Assembly: GCF_032362555.1 (NCBI RefSeq)
Contig: NC_083536.1
Location: 682,001-746,000, forward strand
Direction of reading: 5' to 3'
From: Amyelois transitella
Lineage: Eukaryota > Arthropoda > Insecta > Lepidoptera > Pyralidae
DNA: 64,000 nucleotides
Part shown: piece after piece, positions 10,380-20,260 of the stretch
Position numbering within the stretch: position 1 is the stretch's first letter
Layout: each line of letters opens with the position of its first letter
Position numbers and translations under genes: made by a program
Notes under the pieces: generated by a model
What the model was told of the DNA's origin: nothing
The model's input: only the letters and a program-made list of their open reading frames with translations
Databases searched by the model: none

Positions 10380-11453
10380 TTACGTTATATAAGCCTTCTG
10401 CGAATGTTGACCTCTACGACGTGTCAGAGTGATGCGGATAGGACCGGCATAGTCCACTCCGGTATGCACGAAAGCTTTCGCTTCAGTGATGCGAAAAGGC
10501 GGCAAATCTGCCATTTTAGGAGTTGGATGAATAGGATTCGACCTGAAACAGGTATTACATTCTCTAAGTCTAGATCTTACGACAGTTCTAGCGTCTAATA
10601 TCCAAAACTTTTGTCGTAGAATAGAAATAAGTAAACCAGGACCAGTATGACAATTGGTCTGATGGTAGTGGGTGATAATAAGATCAACCACATGATCCTT
10701 TTTAGGCAAAAGCGCAGGATGCTTCACCTCAAAAGGCAGATCAGAATTCTTGAGTCTTCCTCCAATACGAAGGACATTTTCCTCGTCAAGAAAAACTGAT
10801 AAGTTTTGTAATTTTTTGCAAGGAAGTTTATTAGATTTGATTAACTTTATATCCTCATGAAAATGAACACTTTGAACGGCACGTAATAAAAATGTTTCAG
10901 AAACTAAATATGCCTTAATATTTATAACTGGGATTTTCTTTATAAAACGCAATACATAAATCGTAGTACGCAAAAGTTTCTCCCAGGAAGAAAAACGTTT
11001 CGTCAACTCGTACAGTACGGGTGACTCAATTTGATAAGTTTTATTAGTTAAAACATTAACTTTGAGTTCAGGTAAAGAATCCATATTCATTAAAGAAAAC
11101 GGTTTTATTGGCCAGGTAGTTGGTGGGTTGATTAACCATGGAGGGCCATTCCACCACAGGCTATTAGAAAGCAGTTGTGAAGGTAACATACCGAGTGACA
11201 CACAGTCACTAGGATTCTCACTCCCACTGATATGATAGAAATGATGTGCTGGCAAATTCTCTTGGCACTGAGCGATACGATTACTGACAAAAACCGACCA
11301 CCTGTGCGGTGAGGAATGTATCCAAGAAAGAGCAATAGTCGAATCTGAGAAAGCATAAATACCGTTGAGATGTATGCGAAGACTATAAGCATCGCGTACA
11401 ATTTTTACCAGTTTAGACATCAAAACAGCAGCACATAATTCTAAACGAGCCAA
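10380..11453 (-). pseudogene. Bel-Pao RNase H and truncated integrase
   Basis: The reading starts at MARLELCAAVL, a motif that ends the Pao RT connection region. The RNase H part shows FSDSTIALSWI, whose Asp is catalytic. Downstream is the integrase zinc-binding HHCC region (HYHQTNCHTGPG ... CNTCFRSN), then HTGVDYAGPI with the first catalytic Asp. After that the frame ends (QKAYIT) and neither the second Asp nor the Glu is present, so integration activity is impossible. The link to the upstream RT frame carries a TGA at 11520-11522 and a TAG near 11497, both in frame, so the parts once formed one polyprotein. Confidence 0.8.
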
Positions 11454-11519
11454 TGTAGTGACTTTGACAGGGGAGACCTTGGATTTCGCATATAGCTATC
11501 TAACCGTAATTAATTGATT

Positions 11520-13373
11520 TTAATCAGTGCAATGCAAATATATAATGCATCCATAACCATTCAGACTTGCATCGCAGAAAGCCACAAGATTGACATGACG
11601 TGGAATCTTCACGCCTCTCAATAAGGGAAGTTCCTGGGTAAACAAGGCAAAACGACGGATTATACTCTCAGGAGGAGTTTCATCCCAATGTACTTTACAG
11701 AGCCATAACTCTTTAATCAGTAATTTAGCATATAGTATGACTGGGGAAATTACACTCAGGACATCAAATAAGCGAGCTACAATAGAGAGGATGTTCTTCT
11801 TGGTACATTTATCATGTACATCGCAAATAGTAATAAACAACTTGTCATCAGTAGGCTCCCTGGCGAGACCTAACACCTTGGAAACATTACCTCCTTTGGA
11901 AATATCCACCGTGCTTCGGTGAGACTCGGGTAACTGTGACAACACCTCAGAATAATTGCTAGTCCACTTGACAAGATCGAGAGATCCCGCCTTAAACAGG
12001 GAAACCAATTGCTTGGACAAAGAAACTGCAATTTTCGCATTAGACACTGAATAAACTAAATCGTCCATATAAAGTCTACTCTTAGCGACAGCGGCTGCTT
12101 CAGGATGCTCATGAGACATATCCTCAGCCAACTGCTTAACAGTTCTCATAGCGAGATAAGGGCTTGACTTCAGTCCAAAAGGTAAACGACTGAAATGAAA
12201 GGTACGAATAGGTTCGTTCTCATTGAATCGAAACAAAATACGCAAATATTTCCGATCATCTTCATGAATACCAATTTGTAAATACATTTGTTTCACATCA
12301 GCCGTCATAGCTATTGGAAACAATCGAAAATCAATAAGTAGTAAAAATAAGTCCGCCTGTAAATTAGGGCCAACGTGAAGGATATCATTCAGAGAAAGAC
12401 CAGTATGCGTTTTGACGGTTGGATCTAAAACTATACGAGACATAGGCTTATCTGCACGAATAACCGCGTGGTGAGGAATGTAATAGCCCTCAACATTTAA
12501 AGAAGATTGGGGAACTTCAGATGAATAATCATTATTGATGTAATCATGAATTACAGAATTGTAATTTTCCCTTAACCCGGGAGTATGTTTCAATTTTCGC
12601 TCTAAAGCCATAAATCGACGAAGAGCAAAAGCCCTTGAGTTACCTAATTCTGAAGGCGTGCGACAGAACGGCAGAGAAACGGAATAGCGACCAAACTCGT
12701 CACGTGACACTGAAGATGTGAATAAATTCTCACATTCTGTTTCTTCCGGACTTAAATATTTCATCTGCGGTATCTCCTCGAACTCCCAGAATTTCTGAAG
12801 GACATCGTTAAGAGCGAACCCAGTGAACGAAGGAACAGAGGATGTTTTGGGTACATCACCCATCAAAATATAACCAAATGTAGTCAATATAGAGGGTGGC
12901 GCGCTAGTACCTGATTCAACTCTGTCACCTAGATAAATATAAGGGAATAGCTGAGCGCCAAGGATTAAGTGTATATCCCCGGGAATATTCCAGGTAAGAT
13001 CAGCCAAACAAGTATTTTCTAAATGCGTAAAATCTGATTTATCAATGAAACAGGATGGCAATTCATCCGTAAGATAATCAACCACTAATGCAGTAATTTG
13101 GTATGACTGTTTGCTGTTTACTCGAGACTCAATATTTAAAACAACATGCCCATGAATAGGACGTGTTGACATACCAATTCCCTTAACAAAAGAATTACTT
13201 AATGGAATTATTGGTAAGTTCAATAATTTGCAAGTGTCAGTTGTTATGAGGTTATTAATTGAAGCATCAATGAAACAACGAATCAACATCTTACTCGCAT
13301 CCCTGCCCTTAGCGTAGACCTGTGCCGTAGCTAGCAAAATAGCGCTCGAATGCACTTTAGCATTAAAAGACAT
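11520..13373 (-). CDS. Bel-Pao protease and reverse transcriptase
   Basis: A 617-codon stretch of Pao Pol. The retropepsin is at the start: CFIDASINNLIT carries the Asp, and HLILGAQLFPYI is the flap/hydrophobic part. Then comes the Pao-type connector (FWEFEEIPQ) and the reverse transcriptase, with VRADKPMSRIVLDPTVKT, MTADVKQMYLQI, LPFGLKSSPYLA and the YMDDLVYSV catalytic box. The C-terminal end (LVAFCDASLNGYGC) begins RNase H with its first Asp, then hits a stop. The N-terminal ATG (MSFNAKVHSS) is probably internal to a Gag-Pol polyprotein; the overlap with the upstream frame indicates a frameshift near 13340-13370. Confidence 0.85.
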   Translation of the reverse strand: MSFNAKVHSSAILLATAQVYAKGRDASKMLIRCFIDASINNLITTDTCKLLNLPIIPLSNSFVKGIGMSTRPIHGHVVLNIESRVNSKQSYQITALVVDYLTDELPSCFIDKSDFTHLENTCLADLTWNIPGDIHLILGAQLFPYIYLGDRVESGTSAPPSILTTFGYILMGDVPKTSSVPSFTGFALNDVLQKFWEFEEIPQMKYLSPEETECENLFTSSVSRDEFGRYSVSLPFCRTPSELGNSRAFALRRFMALERKLKHTPGLRENYNSVIHDYINNDYSSEVPQSSLNVEGYYIPHHAVIRADKPMSRIVLDPTVKTHTGLSLNDILHVGPNLQADLFLLLIDFRLFPIAMTADVKQMYLQIGIHEDDRKYLRILFRFNENEPIRTFHFSRLPFGLKSSPYLAMRTVKQLAEDMSHEHPEAAAVAKSRLYMDDLVYSVSNAKIAVSLSKQLVSLFKAGSLDLVKWTSNYSEVLSQLPESHRSTVDISKGGNVSKVLGLAREPTDDKLFITICDVHDKCTKKNILSIVARLFDVLSVISPVILYAKLLIKELWLCKVHWDETPPESIIRRFALFTQELPLLRGVKIPRHVNLVAFCDASLNGYGCIIYLHCTD

Positions 13374-13867
13374 CGAGGCGGCATCGGCAAAAAAAATGAC
13401 GTCACAGGGGCGGGTTGATACGGCGGGCTCTGCGCGCCAGCGGCGGAGTGAGTGTTCAAACTCAGGTTCGACACGTTTTCTACGACCTGACTAGCGGGCC
13501 GCTGACTAGTGCACGCGCACTCGACTCGAGTTAAAGAATCAGTTTTACCGACTTGCAAAGTTTGGAAATGAGTTTTGCTTTCAAAAGAATTTTGCTCAGA
13601 ATTATGCACCTTATCGAAATGCAACAAAGCATGATGCCGCTTGTTACATAATCCGCAAACAGCTGACGAATTACAATTGGAAACAGTGTGGTTTAATCCA
13701 CAACAGTTAACACAACCGTTCTTAGATTTAATAAAATCATATCTACTTTTAGGTGAATCTAAATTGCGGAAAAATGAACAGTGATACAACGCATGCCCAT
13801 TGCCATGACAACAAGGGCATTTCTCAAGTGACATGGAACCAACAGTGTTATCACTATGAGACAACAA
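13331..13867 (-). pseudogene. Bel-Pao Gag C-terminal zinc knuckles
   Basis: This frame encodes the Cys/His-rich end of Pao Gag. Clusters such as CPCCHGNGHALYHC, CVNCCGLNHTVSNC and CGLCNKRHHALLH match nucleocapsid-type zinc binding in Bel-Pao elements. The start shown is simply the first Met after a broken junction. The tail (VTSFFLPMPPRCLLM...) leaves the true frame where the protease frame begins. It should bind genomic RNA during particle assembly in an intact element. Confidence 0.7.
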
Positions 13868-13976
13868 CGTGTACGTATTCTTCTTACGCGAATTATTAGA
13901 AGACTGAGAAACAGGTTTATTGACGTTCGAATTTTTAGAGCTTAAATTAATTGAACGTTGTAATATTTTAACTTGA

Positions 13977-14528
13977 TCATGAATAAGTTGTTGTGATCTT
14001 GAAGGCGTTGTGCGTTAATTTACCTATTAAATTTTGCACCCGTTGAGAATCAGACAATTGAGTATTATTGTGTATATTAGATTTAAATGACTCATAAAAA
14101 TTTGGCCAGTTCTCAGTACGTCCATCGAAACTAGGGATCTCAACGGCAGGAAGTTTAATATGAGTTTTCTGATTACATTTTGATATCGTCGGCTCCTTGA
14201 CCTTGACCTCGTCATTCACGTTATTACGAACACGTTTGATACGACAGTACAGATCGTCAAAGACGGCCAACTCTTGATAATTAGGAACAAATTTAGGGTT
14301 TTCTTCCAGCATTAGCAAATTGAGTTTATCGATTAGTTTTTCAAAATCATTACGCATATCGTCAACTGTCTCTGACGTGGCCATGAAACTTTCACAGGAT
14401 TTTAATGTGTAACTAGTTACCTTCTTTGAAAGTTCAAATATATCACTAATACGGGAAAAAAGCATTTGTTTTTTAGAATTCAAAAGGGAAATTTCGGCGG
14501 TCATCTCCATTTCATCGGATGAAGCCAT
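13977..14528 (-). pseudogene. Bel-Pao Gag N-terminal part, truncated
   Basis: The ATG at 14528 opens a Pao Gag: a helical start (MASSDEMEMTAEISLLNSKK), then the DUF1759-type core IKLPAVEIPSFDGRTENWPN...YESFKSNIHNN...LIGKLTHNAFK. The frame then ends at ITTTYS. In family members this core continues for roughly 200 residues, so an internal deletion removed the middle of Gag before the zinc-knuckle frame at 13867. A short leader (14529-14590) separates the start from the inverted repeat of the DIRS element. Confidence 0.75.
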
Positions 14529-14591
14529 TATGTAGGTAGAAATTAAATAAATAAAGTCTTGTGGTATTTCACAAAACCAATAAATAATTAT

Positions 14592-14967
14592 TTATGGTTA
14601 ATTGAACTTACCTAAGTGAACTTCAACCAAAATTATACGAGTTGCTGCATCCGTAGAGATTTAATAAACTTTGTAGTCCGTTTCCTGTGGTACTGCATCA
14701 TCACACGATATTTAGATTTTTAAAATAAAAAATAAATAAAAGTCCTTGTATTGACCACATGTTTCGGCCGATCTCCGGTAGGTGGCGCCGTCAGCTCTGC
14801 AATCATTTATTTTAGAGAGACTGTACGTACATATCTTATCATTCTGCAAATTAAAGGGGGTGAACTTAAAATAATCTCGGGTGGGATGGGAAGTTAAATC
14901 TCTACGGATGCAGCAACTCGTATAATTTTGGTTGAAGTTCACTTAGGTAAGTTCAATTAACCATAAA
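14592..14967. repeat. 73-bp inverted repeat (DIRS terminus or fold-back element)
   Basis: About 14592-14664 and 14894-14967 are perfect reverse complements by eye (arm starts TTATGGTTAATTGAAC). A related direct copy with ATTATAC...TTGCTGCATCC...AGATTTAATAAACTTTGTAG occurs at about 14630-14675 and 14967-15015. The loop is about 230 bp. This fits the DIRS right terminus with an internal complementary region. A MITE inserted in the DIRS 3' UTR is the alternative. Confidence 0.7.
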
Positions 14968-15181
14968 TTATACTTCGTTGCTGCATCCTATGAGATTTAA
15001 TAAACTTTGTAGATGTTTAGCGCCAAAAATGCAGAATGATAAAATTTATTCAAAAATAAAAAATGCCTTGAATAAATCAAACGAATATTTATTATTGATA
15101 ATAACCTTATTAAAATTTCAAATCAGGAAACACTTATAGTATTTTTATATACTTATAAACTAAATTATTGCACTATCTAAA

Positions 15182-16073
15182 TTAGTTAATATCAAAAACT
15201 GCTTCAGCGAAGGCTTTGTCTGGGCCAATATCTGACAACGGTAAGTTATAGAATTTAGCAAAACAGAGAGATGAGCCAGTCCAGCCAGCAGAACGCTTGA
15301 TGACGTCGACGGAGACACCAGCCCGGCGGGCCGCTGACGTCGAGGCGTGTCGCGTGCTGTGAGCTGAGAAGACACTAACGTCTAAGCCGCTGTCTCTGAG
15401 CACGCTCTTTATCCAGCGGCTTATAGACTGAGAGCTGGCGTTATGGAAAGGTTTTTTAGTAGTTAAAATAAGCCTGTCTGTAGCTGGCTCACTTCGCAAA
15501 CCACTCGTCATATCTAAACAGAGAGAGCCCTCGCTGGACAAATACAGGGCTTTTCTTGAAAAAAAATGGAATTTGCAATTTTGGGTTATTTTTATTAGGT
15601 GCAGATGTCTTAAGGATCTCATCTATACTTATATCAATGCGCGTTTCGCAAATGGAAATATTACACAATTTTATTAAGGATAACGTCTGAACGCGTTGTC
15701 CCGTAGACAAAGCGAGCAGAGTCACCAATTTTTTAGTAATCAATTCTAATGTTAATGATTCGTTAGGAAACTGATTAGAAAGATATGACAATACAGTGTT
15801 AGGGTCCCAACAATTTTGATATTTAGGAAAACTTGGCCTATTTTTAAAAACGCCCTTAAAGAATCTTATCCCATAATCATTGGTACAACTTTCTTTACCA
15901 GGAATTAATGATAGCGCTGATCTCATACAATTTAATAAACTATAGCTAGCTCCATTTTTAAACTGATGTGACAAAAATTTTAGTAAAATTGGGACAGGTA
16001 CCTTAAAAAAATCCAAATTGTTATTTCTAGAGAAGGAAAACCATAACTTATACGTAGAGTTATATTGTTGCAA
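15182..16073 (-). pseudogene. DIRS tyrosine recombinase, one frameshift
   Basis: Two overlapping frames (16073-15489 and 15622-15182) make one recombinase. The N-terminal part (MQQYNSTYKLWFSFSR...) is a core-binding domain. The catalytic domain shows STGQRVQTLSLI with the first Arg, SAHSTRHASTSAA (HxxR box) and SAGWTGSSLCFAKFYN, with the nucleophilic Tyr near the end, so the R-HxxR-Y set is present. The break lies near 15540-15560, where KKSPVFVQRG passes to KALYLSSEGSLCLD. In DIRS elements this enzyme inserts the circular cDNA in place of an integrase. The protein ends at 15182, followed by the 3' UTR and inverted repeats. Confidence 0.85.
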
Positions 16074-16372
16074 CGTATTCTTGGCTAAAGATTACATTAC
16101 ATCTGGGCTAAACATTATACATACACTAAACATACACTAAACATTACATCTGGGCTGGGCCATAAAGGGTGAGGAGCCCTGGAAGGGGAAAGTAACATAT
16201 TCCTATCGGGATACAAGTATAAAACATTAGAAACCGTCAGAGACGTAAAAAGTGGAAACCATGGTTGGCTCGGCCAGTATGGTACAACCAATAACCCGGC
16301 AGCTTCGTCATTGATGATTTTTCTAATACATTTTAATATGACTAAAAAGGGAGGAAAAGCATAAAAGAAAAA
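16074..16372 (-). other. DIRS region between recombinase and RNase H
   Basis: About 300 bp with degraded sequence. It contains a short direct duplication of an ATTACATCTGGGCT motif with CATACACTAAA repeats near 16095-16155. No confident coding content. Confidence 0.4.
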
Positions 16373-16820
16373 TCAGCTCCAATTCAAAGTAAATGCATCA
16401 ATTTCGAAAGCTTCTGGGTCTAGTTTCCAGGATACAAATTTTAAACATTTTCTGTTAATTCTGGAGGCAAACAGGTCGATATCAGGTTGGCCAAACTCTG
16501 TTACTAGGTCAAGAAAACAGGAGTCATGCAACTCCCACTCTGTGTCAATATTTGAAAATCTTGAGGCCCGATCGGCTTCGATATTATCACGAGACTTGAT
16601 GTATGATGCAAAAATGAAAAGTCGTCTATCTTCGCACCATTGCCATATTTGGCTAGTTATATCATTAAGATGGGGGTATTGTACACCACCCATTCGATTA
16701 ATGTAGGAAATGGCTGTAGTGTTGTCTATTCGTAAGAGAATTTCTGCTTTCTTCAATTTTTTACAAAAACATTTTAATCCCATAAAAGCGGCTAGCAATT
16801 CCAAATAATTAATATGATTT

Positions 16821-16852
<32 letters not shown>

Positions 16853-17018
16853 CATATGACCAAAACCCATTAACTGTCTGACCATTACAAAAAACTCCCC
16901 ATCCTGAAAGTGAAGCATCTGAAAATATCTCATACATAAAATACCCGGTGCGAATAGGATTATCTACAATATTAATACTTTTTTCCCACCAAGAAAAATT
17001 ATTCAACAACTCTTCCAT
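16373..17018 (-). pseudogene. DIRS RNase H, interrupted by a poly(A) tract
   Basis: The frame starting at 17018 (MEELLNNFSWW..., FSDASLSGWGVF with the first Asp) passes at a 33-bp poly(T)/poly(A) tract (about 16820-16852) into the frame ending at 16373. The rest shows NYLELLAAFMGLKCF (Glu), LLRIDNTTAISYINRMGG (Asp) and DNIEADRASRF (last Asp), as in DIRS/Ngaro RNase H. The C-terminal section LDLVTEFGQPDIDLFASRIN is also characteristic of DIRS-type proteins. The homopolymer has shifted the frame and would add a Lys run if translated. Confidence 0.8.
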
Positions 17019-17171
17019 TTTTGCATCATAATCTTGATAATTTAACAGAGCTAAATATTTTTCCTTCTCAAAGCGCTTTGTATACAGCCATAAAAGCCAT
17101 AAGAAACGGCTGGGCAGGCTGCCGTCAAAATTCCGACAAACTTAGCGAAGTCTCGAATTTTTATTGACTTT

Positions 17172-17855
17172 TTACTGGAAATATTTCGGGTCATATCGTT
17201 TTCCCGTAGGCAATTCCAAAGTCATATTTTTTAAATTCAGTTGAATACCTAAAAAATTGCATTTTTGAGTAGGTAATAAACAACTTTTTTCATAGTTAAT
17301 TACAAATCCTAACAATTCCAAAATATGGATAACTTCTGATACTGTATTGGTACACGAGTTATAGCTTTCAGCCATACACCAGATATTATCTAGGTATCCT
17401 ACTATTCGATGTTGTGAACTGCGCAAATAGGTAAGTACCGGTTTTATCAACTTCGTAAAAACAAACGGCGCCGAATGGCAAGCAAGTTATTTATATAATA
17501 CATTATCAAAACGAAAGCGTAGGTATTTTCTGTGAACCGCATGAATGGGAGCGACAAAGTACGCGTCCTTGAGATCAATGGTCGCCATGTAGGAATTATT
17601 AGATAACAATTTAGTGGCCTCCATTTTAAAATGTTGTTGTTGAATAAATTTATTAAGATTCTTTAAATTAAGAATAAATCTATTTGAACCATTACTTTTC
17701 GGTATTAAAAATATTGGGGATATAAATTGACCTTCACACGGTGAACATGACACAATCGAACCCATCTGTTTAAGTTTTTCAATCAAATTTAACATTTCAT
17801 TTCTTGAATAAGGAGGATTACATGGTTCGACAACCTGTACAGGAGTTTGATTCAA
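17172..17855 (-). pseudogene. DIRS reverse transcriptase, YLDN in place of YLDD
   Basis: Frames 17855-17487 and 17450-17172 together give RT motifs: GQFISPIFLIPKSNGSNRFILNL, MATIDLKDAYFVAPIH (catalytic Asp), LRFRFDNVLYK, then after a frame break HSAPFVFTKLIKPVL and VGYLDNIW. DIRS RTs normally have YLDD here, so the second catalytic Asp is changed to Asn and the enzyme should be inactive. The downstream CNFLGIQLNLKNM matches the thumb/connection start. The break is between LYK and the next motif at about 17487. Confidence 0.8.
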
Positions 17856-17871
17856 CTTGAGCTTGTATCCA

Positions 17872-18752
17872 CTAACTATTTCTAGAATGTGGGTCCATTG
17901 TTATTTTTAACGAGTTACAAAGAAAATATTGAATACGGCCAGCAAAGGGTACCTTTTCTAGCGACGGCGGCTGCGAAAGTCCTGCGAGTGTCGCCGCGGG
18001 GGTGGCGGCGGAGGGCGACGCGCCGCCGTGGCCGGGGGCCTCCTGGCGGCCGGCGGCGGCGGCTCGGGGTAGTACCGCGAGGTCGATGGCTGAGCGCGCG
18101 ATGTATGGGGCCCTGCATATTCGATTTTTCAATAGATTTAGATGTCTTGATGTTTTCGCCTAGATTGTCTCCAAAAAGAAATTGGTCGCGTTTCACATTC
18201 TGAATAAAATTAATAAACTTGTTGTCCAACATAGGTATGATCAATCGTCTACGACCCATGGTTTCTTCGAAATGGAGATCAAGTAATATTTGGTTCACCT
18301 CAGATATTCTTTTAATAATGAGCATTTTATCAATGTCCTTATTGATTAAATCTGTTGTAAGGTTAACCAATCCTGCGATACCAGATCCCAGCTGATTCTG
18401 CAACCTTTCGAGTCGCTTGTCCCGATTTTTTGCCGGATCGGTGAGTACTGACGCTACTTCGGGGTTTAATTTTAGTGCCTTTACAAGTTGAAAATTCTCT
18501 GGGATTATCAAAGTCTTAGTTAACAAAGTTTCCTTCTGTTCCTTTGCCAAACCCTCGATAAGGATTTTTCCCAACCGTTCAGAGACACCTTGCCTTTCCG
18601 AAGGTTTCTTCGGATTTCTTCGCTTCACCAAGTACTTCCATGATTTCATCAGGGACCGTAAATTCCTCCTCTGTTTGTGGCACCGCCGCGTCGGGAATAG
18701 GCACTGTCTTTGCATCATTCGAGTCATGAATATGCTGCGAGTCGTCGGCCAT
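17872..18752 (-). pseudogene. DIRS Gag-like ORF, frameshifted
   Basis: The ATG at 18752 begins MADDSQHIHDSNDAKTV, an acidic N-terminus that reads to about 18600. It then continues in another frame (SERLGKILIEGLAKEQKETL...LLDLHFEETMGRRRLIIP) to about 18130, and probably in a third frame (SLEKVPFAGRIQYFL) toward the RT. The middle is helical without zinc knuckles, as in many DIRS Gag proteins. The C-terminal third (17940-18110) is extremely GC-rich (Arg/Pro/Ala), unlike the rest of the element. Function, nucleoprotein formation, is inferred from position only. Confidence 0.6.
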
Positions 18753-19831
18753 GTTTACCTCGGAATATGAATTGGTACTCAAAGCAGCGTTCGAAGTGAA
18801 AATTAGCCAGGTGACAACAAGCCCAGATATTCCCCTATTCAAAAAGTTTCGAGACAACTGGAAAAATGTCGATAGTACTAAATTCGAAAATTATCGAGAA
18901 ATAATTGTTTCGTGCCTGACATTAAGCGAAATCCAGAATCTGATTTCGTTTTACCGATCTGAATTGACAAAAACAATTGTCAGAGACGACTATCGTGAGT
19001 TGATAGAGCTCTCAGTTATATTTTTAGGCGGAGATGAAGAAAAAAAGTTTAAAATCCGACCCCCAGGTGCTATGCACCAAGCTCGATGGATGGCTAGAGC
19101 TATCTACATATTCTTTAAAAATAGTGTTACTTAGCTCTCAATTTAAAATTAATAGTAAAGATAAGAACGCTCTTTTGGACGTCTGCCTGTTCATCGTTTC
19201 ATCCTATGTCAAGCCATGGATGCAGTGTATTTCGGCAGTCAAAGCACCGTACCAAGATTTGTCATTTTTGAAAGCCATGAGAGCTTACGAAAATATTGAT
19301 AAAAATATATCAAAAGCAGTATTGAAGAAGTTTACTCAGCATTTATGGTATTTGATCGAGGAAGTATCTATGTTATCGCTTTTTGACGACGAGGTGAGCC
19401 AAGAAAGTAAGGAAAACATTATATCAAACTTATCTAAAGATAGTATCTCGTCTCAAGAAAAACGCTATATACCATCAAAAGAAGATTTAAGCGGAATATT
19501 GTATGAGAAAAACATAGAAGATTTTATATCGTCTTCAAGTAAGTCTTTGTTCTCTCGTCTGAAAATTGATGATAGTTTTCTCCAAGAAAGTCCTGCTTCG
19601 TGGTCTAATAATTCTTCGTATCTTGAAGCAAAAGTGAAACTATCAACACTGAAAACAGTGAATGACACTGCTGAAAGGGCAGTTAAGTTGATGCAAGACT
19701 TTCACGGGCTAATCACGATTGAAGAGGAACAAAAGCAATTTTTGTTACGTTTTGTACAAGAACATCGTAAAATTTACCCTGATTGCAAAAAAAAAAAAAC
19801 TTTAAAAAGAAAGTATATAGAAGATCCTTGA
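18751..19831 (+). pseudogene. Uncharacterised transposon 'ARW' protein, 5'-truncated
   Basis: Two frames (18751-19134 and 19034-19831) join near 19110. The recognisable part begins at IPLFKKFRDNW (about 18835), continues with LIELSVIFLGGDEEKKF, then PPGAMHQARWMARAIY, and after the shift SLKIVLLSSQF, APYQDLSFLKAMRAYENID, KFTQHLWYLIEEVSMLSLFD and a C-terminus NDTAERAVKLMQDFHGL...DCKKKKTLKRK. I have seen this motif set in many uncharacterised, repeat-associated arthropod and cnidarian proteins, but I cannot name a biochemical function. The first codons (MFTSEYELV...) overlap the DIRS Gag start on the other strand and are probably foreign. TIR proximity suggests a transposase or accessory factor, by inference. 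Confidence 0.55.
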
Positions 19832-20094
19832 TGTATATTAATGTCATTTAATACTATTTCTTTTAAATATTATTAGTTGTTTTCTTTCCAAAACCTAAAT
19901 TAAGACTAAGTAACATAATTTTTCCATACAAATTTTTAATTTATAACTTTGAAGTCAAGTCGGCACATGATAACATTAAGTTATCACTATAATATTTTTT
20001 ATTCAGGCTTTTGAGGTCAAACAGAATAAAATAAAAGGGTATGCGTATTAGATTAAAAAAAAAAAAAAATTCCCATATAGCTTGAGACACCCTA
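18830..20094 (+). mobile_element. DNA transposon 3' part, TIR TAGGGTGTCTCA type
   Basis: The right end is TGAGACACCCTA (20083-20094), whose reverse complement TAGGGTGTCTCA resembles the TIR TAGGGTGGGTCA of the element at 34106-36394. Both elements encode proteins with the same ARW motif. The left TIR is missing: the element is cut on the left by the DIRS element at about 18757-18830. Part of the element, from 19687 on, recurs inverted at the right edge of the window. Confidence 0.65.
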
Positions 20095-20260
20095 GTATAT
20101 ATATGTATACATACATACATACATATGGTCACGGCTATATCCCTTGCGGGGAAGACAGAGCCAATAGTCTTGAAAAGACTGAATGGCCACGTTCAGCTAT
20201 TTGGCTTAATGATAGAATTGAGATTCATATAGTGACAGGTTGCTAGCCCATCGCCTAAAA
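20095..20260 (-). mobile_element. SINE/RTE-type 3' tail with (CATA)n
   Basis: A (CATA)n run at about 20106-20123 is followed by ATATCCCTTGCGGGGAAGACAGAG...AAGACTGAATGGCCACGTTCAGC...TTGCTAGCCCATCGCC. I recall this sequence as a widespread lepidopteran SINE/RTE-related repeat. Reading on the minus strand it ends in (ATGT)n, the same tail style as the RTE at 3937, with which it also shares GGGGTAGACAGAG-like bases. Confidence 0.6.

Larger units (their letters stand above)
10380..14590 (-). mobile_element. Bel-Pao LTR retrotransposon, decayed
   Basis: Minus-strand order is Gag (14528 down to about 13977), zinc-knuckle region (13867-13331), protease plus RT (13373-11520), RNase H plus integrase N-terminus (11453-10380). 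The arrangement and sequences are those of Bel-Pao elements. Gag has an internal deletion, the RT to RNase H junction has two in-frame stops, and the integrase stops after its first catalytic Asp. No LTRs are visible: the 5' side is cut by the DIRS element and the 3' side is lost. Confidence 0.85.
14592..18757 (-). mobile_element. DIRS-like tyrosine-recombinase retrotransposon
   Basis: On the minus strand a Gag-like ORF, RT, RNase H and tyrosine recombinase occur in that order, the DIRS arrangement, with no DDE integrase. The 3' side holds a 73-bp inverted repeat plus a direct repeat, in line with the complex terminal and internal complementary repeats of DIRS elements. I could not find a matching terminal repeat upstream of Gag, near 18760. 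Several frameshifts and an RT catalytic substitution show that it is inactive. Confidence 0.8.

Noticed and set aside
18751-18830. First codons of the plus-strand ORF (MFTSEYELVLKAAF) as part of the ARW protein
   Set aside because: They overlap the DIRS Gag start on the opposite strand and do not match the family start, so they are probably DIRS leader DNA.
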